Source of the DNA: Eonycteris spelaea
Taxonomy: Eukaryota; Chordata; Mammalia; Chiroptera; Pteropodidae
DNA length: 64,000 nt
NCBI GenBank assembly: GCA_003508835.1
Contig: PUFA01000022.1
Location: forward strand, 4,774,001 to 4,838,000
Direction: 5' to 3'
Made by a program: the position numbers and the translations under genes. Numbering within the stretch: position 1 is the stretch's first letter; the number at the start of each line of letters is the position of its first letter. The notes beneath the pieces are model-generated. The model saw only the letters and a program-made list of their open reading frames with translations, had not been told where the DNA came from and did no database searches. This document shows, one piece after another, positions 1 to 10,854 of this stretch.

Positions 1-596
1 TTGAGCCCCTTCATGGTAATGGTCTGTACTGAATGGGAGGCCTCACATGGCACTAGTGGAAACGTATTATGCTTTTTTAAAAAGCTCTACTTCTAATATT
101 TAAAAATCATCTTAAAAAATGAAACAGACATATCTTTTGTATTTGCCAGTTACTTAAACACCGGATGGTGTTTAAAATGGCCATTAGCATGTGACAATGT
201 AATTCATTTCTCTGTAGTGATACTTCTGAGAACAGAGTAACATTAGCCAATAGGAATCCATTTAACAGGTGCTTTATTGCAAAATGTAAAATGTGCTAAA
301 GGAAACACACTTCTTTGGGAGTGCCAAGTACCCCAGAAGCCAAACAAATCTCAGGATCAAAAATGGAATGCAATAGTTTGTTGGAGGTAGTCGTATAATT
401 ATCTTTATTCCTTCATGGTTTTAACTAATGGAGAACAGAGAGGATTCTCAGTGGGTAAAAGGATTCTCTTTGTTAATAATTGTAGACAAAGGTCCAATAA
501 TTCTCCAGATTTGTGGATGCTACATGACAATTTGTTTTATTCCTGAACTTCACACATCCCCTTGGTACAGACAGGAACCCACACAGAAACCACTTA
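1..596. other. Unassigned AT-rich sequence
   Basis: I see no gene, recognisable repeat or tandem array. A 60-codon open frame starts at 428 but has no coding character and runs to the border of the MER2-like element. Confidence 0.5.
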
Positions 597-939
597 CAGT
601 TGGTCCTTGAACATCTCAGGGTGAAGGGTGCTGCCTCTCTCTAAGTGGTGGAAAACCCTCGTAAAACTGTCACTCCCCCTAAACTTAACTACCGCTGAAT
701 TTTCTTATTTGACACGACTAATGGTCTACTGTTGATCTTAATGATAACATAGTTTATTAACACACATTTTATACTTTATATGTATTATATACTATATTCT
801 TAGAATTACGTAAACTAGAGAAAAAAAATGTTATTGAGAAAATCGTGATGGAGAAAAATACATTTCAAGTGTTTATTGAAAAAAAAAATCTGCATTATGG
901 ACCCGCAGTTTAGATCAACTGGTGTTCAAGAGTCGACTG
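597..939 (-). mobile_element. MER2-like non-autonomous Tigger (Tc1/mariner) DNA transposon, nearly full length
   Basis: The left end reads CAGTTGGTCCTTGAAC and the right end GTTCAAGAGTCGACTG, which are decayed inverted copies of each other. The length, 343 bp, is close to the roughly 345 bp I recall for MER2. The interior carries the family's AT-rich block (around 735-870, including the ATTATATACTATATTCTTA stretch) and a GGACCCGCAGTTT segment near the right end. The left flank is TA, as expected for a Tc1/mariner target; the right flank is AA, probably TA mutated. It encodes no transposase. Orientation is relative to the consensus as I remember it. Confidence 0.8.
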
Positions 940-959
940 AACTTCATTGACAGCCAAAG

Positions 960-1420
960 AAACTGAAAAAATGAGATACTGTGAAGAGAGTCCCTGCCTG
1001 ATATGCTGATTGTGCGAGAGGCAGAGGCCAAAACTAAGGGTGTCTAGGAAACCAGGCCCTGAGTCAAGCAGGAGAAAGGCGCTAGGAGATTGTGTCATGC
1101 ATAAAACGCTCATTTATTTTAATAACTCGGTTGCTCACAATTCTAGAGGAAGCGGTAGGGGGGCAAAGGGGTGGGGGATGGGCTCTCTCCTGAGCGTGGC
1201 CTCCACACGTTGGCAGATCTTCCTCTTCCGTGAGCTCACACAGGACGTAGGCACAGGGGGCATGATAATACCACATCCCTGGTCATCAGGAAAGGGCACG
1301 GGAGAGCTTCAAGGTATGAGAACAGGCATATGTTTTAGATTGAAATATTTAGGGGGAAAAACGAACGTGAATTTGACGAGAGGGAATTATGATGTCTCCA
1401 CACAGTGATTTGGAAGGAGA
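960..1420 (-). mobile_element. GC-richer segment, possible antisense endogenous-retrovirus LTR
   Basis: This patch is richer in G+C and CpG than its surroundings and is open for 132 codons on the plus strand (1010-1408). Read on the minus strand, an AATAAA polyadenylation hexamer lies at about 1113-1118, followed by sequence rich in CpG, which would fit the R/U5 part of an LTR. I could not find matching TG...CA ends or a target-site duplication. It could instead be unique sequence with a chance open frame. No protein family is recognisable in the translation. Confidence 0.25.
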
Positions 1421-2010
1421 TAGAGAAACTGTTCTGAACTTGTCATTTTATTTAAGAAAGCTTAGACTTTCTTTGAGGTCAGTGCGTGAAGACCTAATCT
1501 AAAGTTTATGCAAACTACTTTTTTTAAATTTAATTTAATTTATTTTTTAGCTATCTATCTATCTATTGATTGATTTAATGGCTACAACATAAATTTAAAT
1601 TTTAAAAGTAAAATATATTAATAAAAGCTTTAAAAACCAATAGAGTTTGAGATGAACTTTCGATCTGAAGTAGGGTACTAGACCAATGGAAAGTTGGGTC
1701 TGGAAGAGATTAGAAGTTAGCGCATCGGATTTTCCTATTCAAGAAGGAGACCGCTTGATCTCAGGAGGTTTAAATGTCTTGTATAAGGTCATCACAGTAG
1801 AAGCAGGACAACCAAACTCTTCACTCTGGTATGGTGCCTTATCTGCTGTGTTTTCGTATTAATTTAGATTTTAACACTGGAAAGAACTGTAGTTGGAAAA
1901 AAAATGACTATTTTAAGAGAGAAATCCTATTTAATTCTCTGTTAAGACTTGAACTATAATGTTTTATAATCCTATGATTTTTCATTCTTTAGTGGCTTTT
2001 CTTAATTAAA
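1420..2010. other. Unassigned AT-rich sequence
   Basis: A short (TATC)n run sits around 1550-1566. Otherwise I see nothing recognisable. Confidence 0.4.
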
Positions 2011-2200
2011 ATTATTGGGGTGACACCAGTTAATAAACTCAAATAAGTTTGAAGTGTGCAGTTCAAAACTATGCATATGTATATTGCATCGTGTGTTTAC
2101 CACCCAAAGTTATATTTCCTTCCATCACCAAATATTTGACCCCTTTTACCACTGTCTACCGCCCCTATCCTCTTCCCTCTGGTAACCACTGAATATTTTA
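2011..2200 (-). mobile_element. L1 3' end fragment (antisense)
   Basis: The segment starts TTATTGGGGTGACACCAG and continues with ACCACCCAAAGT, CCTTCCATCACCA and CCCTCTGGTAACCACTGAA. The same landmarks recur in the same order in the longer antisense L1 at 44,127-45,075, so the family assignment is supported inside the window. The element's 3' end points left. It is truncated after about 190 bp. Confidence 0.75.
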
Positions 2201-3595
2201 TGATGATTTACGTAGGATTTTTTTTTCAGTACTTTCTGTATAACAGCGTGTGCTTACTCTCTGCATTAAAATATATACTGTTTTAAAAAGTTTCTCACAT
2301 TTTCCCCATGGCATATTATTTTTTCAGTGAGAACTTGCATATGTGATTTCCTTTTACCAAAAGAAGCTCTGGCTTTGATCTGGTGTCAGATGAAGCATCC
2401 CTTTCTGATGTTATTGCATCAAGGGATGTAGCCTTGATGACAAGGATCTGGAAACAGAAATAGCTCTCTCTTAATAAATCTGACTGGAGGAGAAAGTGGA
2501 ATCGTTGAATTTCAGGAACGTTTATTTAGAGGTAGCTATTCCATGTCAAGTGAAGTTAGTTGAGAGAATGCCAGGTTGCAGGGATGGTAGGTGTCTGACC
2601 ACCATAAAACCTGAAATGTTCAAAGGTGAGGTCTAAATTTCACGCATTGCATTACAGTCTTCTCTGGCCAGACTTTATAAGACATTCTTTATTAGGTTGA
2701 ATTATGTGTTTCGAATTCTATAAAAGACAATGTGAAAGGAAAGGTATCTCAGGAGGACTACTATAGTGAAGAAAATTAGGCTGAATGATGAGTAGTTTTA
2801 CTGAGGGAAGGTACGCGTGAGCCAATAGTTGCTTTTGAGTACTTGTCGGTGACTATGAACAGTGGTAGGTTTACTCGGTCGGCGTAGAGCTGGAGACCAG
2901 AACTAGGCACACGAGTGGGCAGGGGAATAAAGCCAATTTTGCCCCCTTAACTCATAATGACTGCATTATGCCTCCCTGAGGCTTAAAATGATACAATGAA
3001 ATCAAGCCAAAAGTTTGTTACCCATAGTTTAATCATAAACTATATAACGCTCAGTATAAAATGGAAGCACAGTTGTTAAATAAAAGGACAGGGCTTGGAG
3101 TGCTCGTTCAGTGTGTGCGTTCGGAAGGAGAAGGTGGGAATCAGGATGGTCCGCTCCTCCCTCATCGCCCTTCTGAAATGCAGCTCTCTACTTTTCTACT
3201 CATTTTTTCTCCTTGCTCTTTTTTTCCCACACTGAACCCAAAACCATGTAAATGACATTCATTTAGATGGAAACTATGTGCAACAGGACAGACGTACCAT
3301 AACTAGTGAAGCCTAAAGTTCAAAAGGTTTTTCTACTGTTGGACTCAGTACTTACGAAAGCAGATAAACAAAGCTCGCTCCTATGGCTTCGTAACCAGTG
3401 TAGAAAGGCTGCAGCTTGGTGAGAAGCAGGGCATTGCAATGATCTGAGCCTGGTGCTGCTCGTTCAAAAAGCAACCAATCATTATTCCTAAAACTGTGTT
3501 GGAGAAACAGGCAAAGCTAGTGAATTAAACTTTTAGGTCATAGCGCACCAAAATATTGTTTCCTGCGAATGACAGTCATTTGGAACATGCTATTT
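2200..3595. other. Unassigned sequence
   Basis: AT-rich with no recognised repeat and no open frame longer than 64 codons. A slightly GC-richer patch lies at about 2800-2950. Confidence 0.4.
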
Positions 3596-3597
3596 TT

Positions 3598-3722
3598 TTC
3601 TTGTATAAGCCTCACTTTCTTAACGTTAAAAAAATGAGGTTAAACATAATATCTATTGTACAGCATAGTTATGAGGGCTAAGTTTAATGCTATATGTAAA
3701 ATGTTTAACAAAATTTCCCATG
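3598..3722 (+). repeat. MIR SINE fragment
   Basis: The order CCTCACTTTCTTAACGTTAAAAAAATGAGG, TAATATCTATTGTACAGCATAG, TTATGAGGGCTAAG follows the MIR consensus (CCTCAGTTTCCTCATCTGTAAAATG, TACCTACCTCATAGGGTTGTTGTGAGGATTAA). It is strongly diverged, as expected for an ancient tRNA-derived SINE. The 5' half is missing. Confidence 0.55.
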
Positions 3723-4750
3723 TAATTAGCACACAATCATTTTTACTTTTACTATGTCATATGAAAAAATATTCCAAGTCACCCTCATAAAAAAGATGTT
3801 TAAATCCAAATATGTAACTTAATTTTTCTTCCAAATAAGTTATCACTTTTATCGAAGGTTATCTTTGCCTGATTTGTCTGATTTGGTGACTATTTAGATC
3901 TAACATACTCGCTATCATATGCAGAATTATTCTATCATTTCCATCTGATGGTCCTGCCATGTCATGGTCACCCAAGTGACAGGAATATCTGAATGTGCGC
4001 GTGCAAACACGTTCTTTTATTCTGCTGATGCTTGCTCTCCAAGTTGCTATTTGTTCATTGCTCAGTGTTCCTTGGATATCTTTATGACACTGGCTTTAAA
4101 TTATCGTCCCTCCCCCCCCCATTATGGTTCACTTTATTCACATTTGTTCATCTTTTCCAAAGATAATAGGGAGATGTTTTAGGACTGCTATGTGCAGTTG
4201 TGTGCTGAGTCTTTATATATATTGTTTGTCATGGCCTATTTTTAATGAAGCTGGACAAATTTGTAAATTTCTGTGTTTCTTTTTGCAACTGTTCACACAA
4301 GGTATTTAAAAATTTGTTTGATAATATAGCCAAAGAACAATGGACTATACTTTCTGTAATACTAAATTTATGTATTTTTCTAAACAATTTCTTAGGGGAA
4401 AAAATGTGAAATGTTGTTATCAACTTAATTCTGTTCCACCTCCTGGACCTGTACTTGTCTAGAGAAATTTTAGGCCAAACCCTGGTCATCCTCAAGTACT
4501 GGGTCAACTTGTAACAGATAAGGCATAGCTGTGCCTGGAAATGCTGACGAGGGAAAGGGCTTGGTTGAATCTCTTTTCTTTCCATTCTGGTGTTTTCCCT
4601 TTTTCTACCCCAGCTTGTTTACTGAAATTCTGACCTTTTATGGGGAGGACCAGGGAGTAGGGAGAAGAGGACAGTGCGGGTTACAGGTTCCTACGTGACT
4701 CATATCGTCTAAGCCTTTGACACAGACTCGTGTCCTGACAGGTGATTAAA
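3722..4750. other. Unassigned sequence
   Basis: Overlapping short open frames of 61-118 codons occur on both strands (3964-4585), with no coding character. A C9 homopolymer lies around 4111-4119. Confidence 0.4.
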
Positions 4751-4754
4751 GCTG

Positions 4755-5050
4755 CGTTTCTCTCCTCATTGGTTTCCGAGAGACCTTTGCTGATCCGCCC
4801 TTATCTTTGGAGCTCTGGACTGTGTTTCCTTTGCAGCAGGTGGTGTGTAATCCCGAATGGTTTCCTTGGCCTTCATTAGCCTTTAATCATCCATCAGTAT
4901 TTCCATCTACTTCTGCTGTGCTTCATGCGCTCTTGGAAGGGGTTGCTGAAACTCAATGAGATATGACATAAGTTCCAAGGCTGAATAGGATCTATGTTTA
5001 AAATGAGTCAACTATATTAATAAATAAACGAACGAATGAATGAATATATG
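4755..5050 (+). repeat. Probable L2 LINE 3' end
   Basis: The right end, AATAAATAAACGAACGAATGAATGAATATATGAA, resembles the diagnostic L2 tail (AATAAATATTTGTTGAATGAATGAATGA). Upstream, TTTCCGAGAGACCTTTGCTGATC parallels the L2 motif GTGAGGCCTTCCCTGACC. The copy is highly decayed and the left border is approximate. Confidence 0.4.
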
Positions 5051-5950
5051 AAAAGATCCAGACCTGCAGTATAAATTTGTGAATTATAAACCCCAACTTT
5101 TCAAGAAAAGAACACACATGTTTCTATACAGTAGTAACATGATGTAAAAGAACAATAACAAAACTGACAGCAGGTGATGTGTTGCGTAAGACGAGATATG
5201 AAGATGAAAGGAGACTCAGCATCCGCATGATTGTTGGAGGAACCATCCACTCTTTGTAGGAGAAACAGACCGTGCCACACACTGAGACTTGGACGCTTAT
5301 CACAGCTAGCATTCCTTAGCCTAGCTGCAAGGTAGTGGTTTCCTCGCAATGGACCTTTTCTTTTCACGCTTTCTAAATTTTAAGAGAGGAAACAGCCTCT
5401 TGATCGGATTCCGTAATATTTGGCCCCAGCTTTGGGTGCCCATTCTTAAAAGTTCAGCTATAACAGCCCGTAGAATAGTAGCTTCTGACACAGACGTGCG
5501 TGGCTTCACTGGAGAACTCAGCAAGAGGAGAGACGGTCCTCCCCTGGTGAACCCATTCCGCCTTGTAGTAGGCATCATTCCAATGGCTCATTCACAGTGC
5601 TTCGCCCTTTCCAACAATGTCTAAGAACTTGAATTCCCTCTATTCAACTTCTTTCTGCTTAATATAATTCGACTTTCTCATTTTTAACTTTCTTCAATGA
5701 ACCCAATCAACATAGTTTTCAACTTTCACAATGAACTTAAATGTACACAAAGAAGAAGGAAAATTAGGGTAGCAGAACAGAATATTAATACTCGTTATAA
5801 AAGAAAAGTGAAAATAGAGCTGGAAAATTGAAAGTAGAAAATATGAGGCATGGATAAAGGGAGATATGGACTATACTAGGGTAGTATAACATATTAAAAA
5901 CAACTCCTAGAGATCAGGTTTTCACCTAAATAAAAGGTTGTGGTCTTTTT
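5051..5950. other. Unassigned sequence with an open stretch on both strands
   Basis: Both strands stay open across about 5321-5624 (91 codons plus, 85 codons minus). No domain is recognisable on either strand, and neither frame is flanked by convincing splice sites or a poly(A) tail. No repeat family was recognised. Confidence 0.4.
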
Positions 5951-6300
5951 ATCTTTTTTTTTTCCTTTCTTATCACATCATAGGCCACTGTGAATTAGTA
6001 AAAAGCTGTGCTTTCTACAGTCATTTAGATCGACTGCCTGTTTCTTTATCTCGGCTGCACTTTTCCCAGTATCCTCTGGAGGGCGATCCGCTGTCCAGTT
6101 TGCCCAGGACTGAGGTCGGTTCCTGGGTCACAGAGTTTCAGGGGGGGCGTTCACATCAGCCCTCAGAATCCTCCCCACGCAGCAAGCAGGTGGGCGGAGC
6201 CATGCCAGGGCGGTTTCCATGGGCGGGGTCTGGAAGTGGCTCGCGTCACTGCTATTAACATTTTGGTATACTGCTTATTGCCAATATAACTGAAAAATAG
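5950..6300. other. GC-richer unassigned sequence with a possible hAT transposon fragment
   Basis: Positions about 6085-6140 (CCAGTTTGCCCAGGACTGAGG ... GAGTTTCAG) resemble a hAT-type MER element whose consensus contains TTTGCCCGGGACTGAGGGG. Further right, GGTCTGGAAGTGGCTCGCGTCACTGC resembles a motif in ancient LTR-like repeats. An open frame of 106 codons (5938-6258) runs across this and is not considered coding. Confidence 0.3.
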
Positions 6301-6825
6301 AATCTAGCAGTGCCTAATAAAAATAAGGAAATACGACTATTAGAGAACAGAAACGGTGTCCGAAAAATTCACTCTCTTGTTCACCAAAGTTGGGTGTTAC
6401 AGTTTCTCCACGCAGAGAACATATACATTTCCTCCCCAAGGGAGAGAATCCAATGCCCAGCTATTCACCATACCCAGCAAAAAAATCCAAGATTTCTGGA
6501 TGATGAACATCAGGTCACAGGATGATCCTGTGGTGACCTGTGAGCTAAATAACTACCTGCAGTACTACAAAAGAAAAATCAAGCAGCGATAAGATAATAG
6601 TAATAGAAATTTGCCTTCCATAAAGATGATGGTTCGTACAGTAGTTGTCCATAAAGACTTTGTAATCCTTTAGGTATGAGTCATGACTGCTCCCTACACA
6701 TAGAAATGAGTGGAGATCCTTGATCAAATTTGGATTTATGGGGAATTGAAAGGTTGCTGATAATGGTTTGTTTGATTCTTTCTTTTAGTTTTGTGTGCAC
6801 ACTGGTGTTTTGATTGTTGTTTCTC
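6300..6825. other. Unassigned AT-rich sequence
   Basis: Only short open frames (up to 78 codons). Nothing recognisable. Confidence 0.4.
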
Positions 6826-6826
6826 A

Positions 6827-7067
6827 GGCATTGTGTTAGTTTGCTGAGGCTGCTGTAACAAGTATCACAGTCTGGGTGGTTTAAATAACAGAAAGTTATT
6901 GTCTCACAGTCCTGGAGTCATGACGCTTAAGAGGAAGGTGTTGGCGGAGTTGACTCCTTCTGAGAATGGTGAGAGGAAGTCTGCTCTGTGCCTTCCTCTA
7001 GCTTTTGTGGCCTGCTGGCAACCTTTGTGTTCCCTGGCTCGTAGGTACCTGCCTTCATCTCTACATG

Positions 7068-7105
<38 letters not shown>

Positions 7106-7292
7106 ATGTGCATGCATGTGTGTGCATGTCCAGATTTTTCCTAGGGCACCAGTCTTATTGGATAGGAGCCCAATATGACCCCATCTTAACGAATTGCCTG
7201 CAATGACCTTCTTTCCAAATAAAATGATGTTTTGAGTACTGAGGTTTAGAACATGAATTTAGGGAGGACATACCTCTACCCATAACAGGCAT
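6827..7292 (+). mobile_element. Solo MaLR (MLT1-like) LTR with intact 5-bp target-site duplication
   Basis: The LTR spans 6832-7287, beginning TGTGTTAGTTTGCTGAGG and ending CCCATAACA (TG...CA ends). It is flanked on both sides by the direct repeat GGCAT (6827-6831 and 7288-7292), which is the 5-bp duplication made on integration. Internal landmarks match the MLT1 consensus I remember: CACAGTCTGGGTGGTTTAAA, CTCACAGTCCTGGAG, CACCAGTCTTATTGGATAGGAGCCC, GAATTTAGGGAGGACA. No internal retroviral sequence follows, so it is a recombination-derived solo LTR. A GT microsatellite has expanded inside it. MaLR elements are old, non-infectious relatives of ERV-L. Confidence 0.9.
7070..7130. repeat. (GT)n microsatellite inside the MLT1-like LTR
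   Basis: A pure GT run (7070-7104, about 17 units) is followed by imperfect GCATGT repeats. It interrupts the LTR where the consensus has TCACATGG...TGTGCG, suggesting expansion from a short native alternating stretch. Confidence 0.95.
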
Positions 7293-8030
7293 GACTAGAC
7301 ACTAGCCAAAACCTTTTTTTTTTTTTTAATGCCTAGGCTTATGTTATCTCTGAGAATGAATTTCTTTGAAAAATAGTGCAATTCTGCTTTGTTGTTGTTG
7401 TTTATTTGTTTGTTCCAGTTCTGTGCACAGCAGCAGGCAGTAACCATATCCAAACTGTCTTCTACACACAGTTCTCAAGCCTGACTTCCGTCTTTGCTTT
7501 CTCACCTCTAAAAATCTCTTTGAACTTGATGAAGTCTACCACGAGACCTTCGAGCTTAGGTGGGGAGGCCACTCTCTTCAGCTGACCTTTGCTGCAGCGC
7601 TCAGTTTGTAAAGACCCTGCTGCTCAGAGGCTTTTTAAACTCGAATTTTATACTTTTGGGTATAGAAACTGTCAACTTTTTAAATTCTTTAGGACCCTAC
7701 TGTCTCAATTCTATTAATATTTTATTTTTGTTTATGAGCCAACCAGTCCTTTTCCTGAGTTCCCTTCTTTCTGAGGATACGTTGCCCGAGTCAGCTAGTC
7801 ATGACCAACACGCACTGTTATTATGGTTCTTTGCATGCGTTTCTCCTGAGTTGGTAGACATGGGATCTGTCTTCCAAGTTATTGTCGGCCATAGTTTTTT
7901 TCAAATATTTGACTAACAGGGCTCTCCAATACACCAATATCCTTTGACCTTTCCCATCTGTCATCATTTTTTTTTTTTTTTTTGATAGCACTGAACTCTC
8001 TATTAGAATCCCTATACTGGTCAGGGCAGG
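7293..8030. other. Unassigned sequence with a T tract
   Basis: A 118-codon open frame (7560-7916) has low-complexity, L/F/S-rich composition and no recognisable domain. T tracts lie at about 7315-7328 and 7969-7983, the latter possibly a retrotransposed tail read in antisense. Confidence 0.4.
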
Positions 8031-8445
8031 CTAAATGCTCTAACAATAATCCCCTGACACTAGAACTTCCTTTGACCAGTAGAATGTCAGAGAAATGACC
8101 ATTCATGAATACAGATCCCAGCTTTGAAGAGGCCTTGAGTTTCCTTTCTCACCGTCCTGGAATTCTAAGGTCACCCTATGTTATGTCAAGCCACCCAGAT
8201 GGTGCGAGCTTGCTTTGAGGAACAGCAAGACACTCCAGGAGACAGCAAGCACTAAGGCTCAGACACAGGAGTGGGGACACTGTAAGTCTTCTGTCACTGC
8301 CCCACGACTGGCTGAGGGAATCTACATTAATGAGCCCTCGTGGAATGAGCAGAACCAACCAGTAAATTCACAAAATTTGAAAAAAAAACATTGCTGTTTT
8401 AAACTAAGTCTGGCATAGTTTTTATGCAGTGACTGATAACTAGAA
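8030..8445 (+). mobile_element. Probable ancient LTR-like repeat (MaLR class)
   Basis: The right part reads AACATTGCTGTTTTAAACTAAGTCTGGCATAGTTTTTATGCAGTGACTGATAACTAGAA. This matches in outline the well-known ending GTTGTTTTAAGCCACTAAGTTTTGG...TTATGCAGCAATAGATAACTGAA. Upstream pieces (TGTCAAGCCACCCAGATGG, GAGGAACAGCAAGACACT) fit the same type of element, but I could not locate the left end or a target-site duplication. Confidence 0.45.
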
Positions 8446-9560
8446 TATATTGGAACCTGCTAAACTGAGATTAAATATAATCTCTAGGCAATTACGAAAG
8501 AAGAATAAGAATATTTAACTAGCAAGTAGAGTAGACAATCTCAGTACAACAAATAAATGTAGTACAACAGTTTTTTAAAAAAATACTTAAGCAAATTTAA
8601 TTTATAAAATTCCAAATAGCATTGGCCTTCTACAATTAAAAAAAAAATCTTCAGTATAGATTTGTGTTTCTTTTACTTACTACTGTATGGATTAATTCCA
8701 ATCTCATTAAACTGATAGTTGCCTATGAAGAAAGTAGGGGGAAAAAAACTTTAAAATCAATCACCATTCTTCCCATTTTCAATTTATATTGTGTTGCCTA
8801 AAATTTTATATCACTTAGTTTAAGGGAAGGGTTATAAATGTGACACAGTTATGTGCAGTTAGCCTTTCTCTGCCAGTAACTTTCTGGGCATAGAATGTTG
8901 TTGTTTTTTTTTTCTCCCTTAGTTTTAGTTTGTTTTTGACACTCTTTGAGAGATAATAAGTATTAAGAGTGCTTGAATTTGATCATTCTTAGGGAGGTGA
9001 GAAAGACTCTTTGTGTGATTTTTAAAGAACATAAGTACAGGGGACTATTTGAAATTAACAGTTAAAGAAATGATACTGAAATGCCCTGACTTTAGATTTT
9101 TTATTTATATATAAACATGACCATATGCTATGTTTATTTAACACAAGTGCTTTCAAATCCCTCTTCAATGATTTGTTCACAAGAAGATTGAAGATTAAAA
9201 AAAAACACACACACACACACAACTTTTAAAACCTTGACTACTAATTAAAATTCTTTGTTAAAGGAATGCCCAAAGGAAAGATGAAATTCTTGGTTTCAAA
9301 TATGGACACATGGTAAAGTGAATTGGAAAGGTATGTAACTGCAGATAGTAAAATGCCATGCGATACATTTTATATATGATTTGGAGAAATACTATTTCTA
9401 AACACTTTTTATTTTTAGATTTAATAGACTATTGGAACTATTGGTGCATTGCAAATGAAAAAAAAGATTTACTTTAACAGATTTCTAAAACAATTGAAAT
9501 AACTGCGAATAGCCTCAATTCCTTCTGACTTCGGGAAACAATAGAAATCTTAGATTGGAA
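8446..9560. other. Unassigned AT-rich sequence
   Basis: Contains an (AC)n run at about 9205-9221 after an A tract. No gene or repeat family recognised. Confidence 0.4.
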
Positions 9561-9561
9561 A

Positions 9562-9660
9562 TGTGGTTTATACTATGTCCTCTAATCCTTACATTTTAAA
9601 AGTGCACAACTTGAGGCCCAGTTGGAGAGATCAGGTGACCTACCCTAGATGACAAGGTGT
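9562..9660 (-). repeat. Possible MIR fragment (antisense) just upstream of the candidate exon
   Basis: CTAATCCTTACATTTTAAAAGTGCACAACTTGAGGCCCAGTTGGAGAGATCAGGTGACCTACCCTAGATGACAAGG follows the antisense-MIR order: TAATCCTCAC, ATTTTACAGATGAGGAAACTGAGGC, CAGAGAGGTTAAGTAACTTGCCCAAGGTCAC. It ends about 40 bp before the exon acceptor. Confidence 0.45.
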
Positions 9661-9698
9661 TTCTTTGGTGTCCACCAAAAAGTTAGTTTCATTTTCAG

Positions 9699-9838
9699 GA
9701 ATGGCTAGAGACAGAAGAGGCGATGTGTTGGAAGTCTATAAACAGCACATAGATCAAACCTTCCATGTGACAGATTCCCTAACAGCTGCGGCGTTTGTTA
9801 CGGAAATTCTGCTGGGAGCGTCAGATGCTCAATTCAAA
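9699..9838 (+). CDS. Candidate protein-coding exon (46 complete codons), gene unidentified
   Basis: This is the best coding signal in the window. A good splice acceptor (GTTAGTTTCATTTTCAG, ending at 9698) precedes 140 bp that are open in only one frame. An exact consensus donor, GTAAGT (9839-9844), follows. The exon would enter with one base borrowed from the previous exon and leave on a codon boundary. The peptide begins MARDRRGDVLEVY and includes TDSLTAAAFVTEILL. It is rich in charged and aliphatic residues and looks like a soluble, mostly helical segment, possibly part of a helical-repeat protein, but I do not recognise the family. The GC content and CpGs (GGCGATG, GCGGCG, TACGGA, GAGCGTC) stand out from the AT-rich flanks. 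An in-frame ATG in GGAATGG context near the 5' edge could be an initiator, making this a first coding exon. No partner exon was found in the window, so flanking introns would be large. A decayed pseudogene exon is a weaker alternative, because frame and both splice sites are intact. Confidence 0.6.
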
Positions 9839-10850
9839 GTAAGTCATACATCCCATTCAAAAATAATCTAAGTAAGAATAATTTACTCTGCGGAATAGGA
9901 CCTATAAGAGAAAAATCACTCTTGCCTGCAATTCTCAACAGTACATTGAGACATATTCCATTCACGAGGGAAATTTGATTTATTGACTTATGTGCCTTGA
10001 TATTATGTTATTCTTTAGTGGGTAGCACTCATTCCCAAGACCTTTTTGAAAGGAAAATTATTAAGAACCTGCTAATTAATTATCCTTGGGATTAAAATGC
10101 TTCATTATCCTTAATTTATGTTCATTTGACCTCACTTCCTCCCCCCTTTTTTGACAAATATGCTGAAAATTAAAACTTAGAGAAGTAGATCTCCAGCTCT
10201 TGATTGCATTAAATTCCAAGCTCACTCAATTTGTGTTTTGTTTAAATGGCAAATCTTGCCTTGATTTGAATAAATAACCTTATTCGTTATTAGAACACAT
10301 TTTGTTCTCTTCTATCTTCTATTTTATGTGTTTGCTATATCCTTTTTTTAATTGTCTACTTTGAGATTCTCTGGGATTTGTTCAGTCTGGCATAGATATA
10401 ATCCGTAAACATTTTCTCTTGCAAACATTTCCCTCAAAATGTGCACATGTCTTATCTATCAGGCATGCTGCTTCTACTTCTCTTTGAAGGCTTCCTTTAT
10501 TTTTACTTGCTTTAATAACAGAGAAATATATATATATTTTTATTTCTATCACTCGGTATTATTCAAATATATTTGTTTCTTTAACAAGTGCATACTGAAC
10601 TACCACTGCCTTGTTGCACATGTATATAGGAACCACGCACTTACTTATATGCTCGCTTGCTTATTTATTTATTCATTTGTTTGTTTGTTTGTCTAAGTTT
10701 GCAAGCTTTCGGAGTTCTGAAATATAGATGAAAGACATAAAAGGATGCAGGCATGTTATAATGCCTAATGTGATCTGAGCTTCGGTTGGTCTCAGCAGTT
10801 GGTTTTTACTCCTCCTCCTTGCTTACATCAGACCCGCGCCATGTTTCTCT
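9839..10850. other. Unassigned AT-rich sequence (possible intron)
   Basis: Contains a TTTA/TTTG-type low-complexity stretch at about 10,658-10,695. No repeat family or exon recognised. Confidence 0.4.
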
Positions 10851-10854
10851 CTCT

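Noticed and set aside
1010..1408. 132-codon open frame
   Set aside because: Coincides with a GC-richer, LTR-like patch. No start context, splice sites or known family.
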